6,095 nucleotides of DNA. It comes from CAYNWK01 sp964400875. Its GTDB lineage: Bacteria > Chloroflexota > Anaerolineae > Anaerolineales > UBA4823. Shown here piece by piece: positions 6,001 to 6,095 of this stretch. A program made the position numbers and the translations under genes. The notes under the pieces are model-generated. The model had not been told where the DNA came from, made no database searches, and worked only from the letters and a program-made list of their open reading frames with translations. The DNA is taken from positions 1 to 6,095 of the forward strand of contig CAYNWK010000229.1 in the NCBI GenBank assembly GCA_964400875.1, read 5' to 3'. Every line of letters starts with the position of its first letter. Position 1 is the first letter of the stretch.

Positions 6001-6075
6001 CGGGGCGTGGCGCAGACCGGCTAGCGCGCTTGCATGGGGTGCAAGAGGCCCTGGGTTCAAATCCCAGCGCCCCGA
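6001..6075 (+). tRNA. tRNA-Pro (anticodon GGG)
   Basis: A full cloverleaf folds by hand. The acceptor stem CGGGGCG (6001-6007) pairs perfectly with CGCCCCG (6068-6074). The D stem GCGC (6010-6013) pairs with GCGC (6024-6027), with GG in the loop. The anticodon stem CTTGC (6029-6033) pairs with GCAAG (6041-6045) around loop ATGGGGT, placing GGG at 6036-6038 next to G37. The T stem CTGGG pairs with CCCAG around TTCAAAT. GGG reads CCC and CCU proline codons. The C1-G72 pair and the discriminator A at 6075 match bacterial tRNA-Pro identity elements. CCA is not encoded (CTC follows), so a CCA-adding enzyme must finish the 3' end. It has its own promoter just upstream. Confidence 0.95.
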
Positions 6076-6095
6076 CTCAAGACAAACCGCGGATC

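Noticed and set aside
6001..6095. tRNA 3' end as an integration site for a mobile element
   Set aside because: No integrase, direct repeat of the tRNA end or other mobile-element gene is visible in the window.

Overview
This looks like a chromosomal stretch from a bacterium with moderately high GC. My best guess is a member of the Chloroflexota, in or near the Anaerolineae. That rests on three things: the style of the secreted lipoprotein (lipobox, Thr/Pro-rich linker, M23 domain), the ABC exporter pair, and a pair of divergent AlaDH/PNT-like dehydrogenases. The assignment is an inference from protein style, since there is no marker gene in the window.

Layout, left to right. (1) Positions 88-2374 (+) hold two tandem paralogous genes of the alanine dehydrogenase / transhydrogenase-N superfamily, 16 bases apart and about half identical in their N-terminal domains. 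(2) Positions 2375-2500 are a short convergent intergenic region without a convincing terminator. (3) Positions 2501-3337 (-) encode a lipoprotein with an intact M23 (LytM/lysostaphin-type) metallopeptidase domain. (4) Positions 3338-3411 are a compact divergent promoter region centred on a palindromic -10 element, ATTATAAT. (5) Positions 3412-5948 (+) are a two-gene ABC exporter operon, an ATPase and a ~12-TM permease that overlap by one base (TGATG). (6) Positions 5961-6075 (+) are a strong sigma70-type promoter driving a tRNA-Pro(GGG) gene without encoded CCA.

How the genes may work together. The two dehydrogenase-like proteins share a conserved pocket motif set and probably form one transcription unit, so they may be partners in one enzyme or successive or opposite-direction enzymes on related amino/keto acids. 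The second half of the nucleotide-binding fold differs between them in a way that could mean different cofactors. The lipoprotein peptidase (outside the membrane) and the ABC exporter are divergently transcribed from what looks like a shared symmetric promoter, so they may be co-expressed; the exporter substrate cannot be read from sequence. The tRNA has its own promoter.

No mobile element, CRISPR array, phage gene or clearly new multi-gene defence or biosynthetic system is visible. The most unusual content is the tandem AlaDH/PNT-like pair with its Lys-to-Arg change at the expected catalytic lysine, and the palindromic bidirectional promoter with a probable leaderless lipoprotein transcript.
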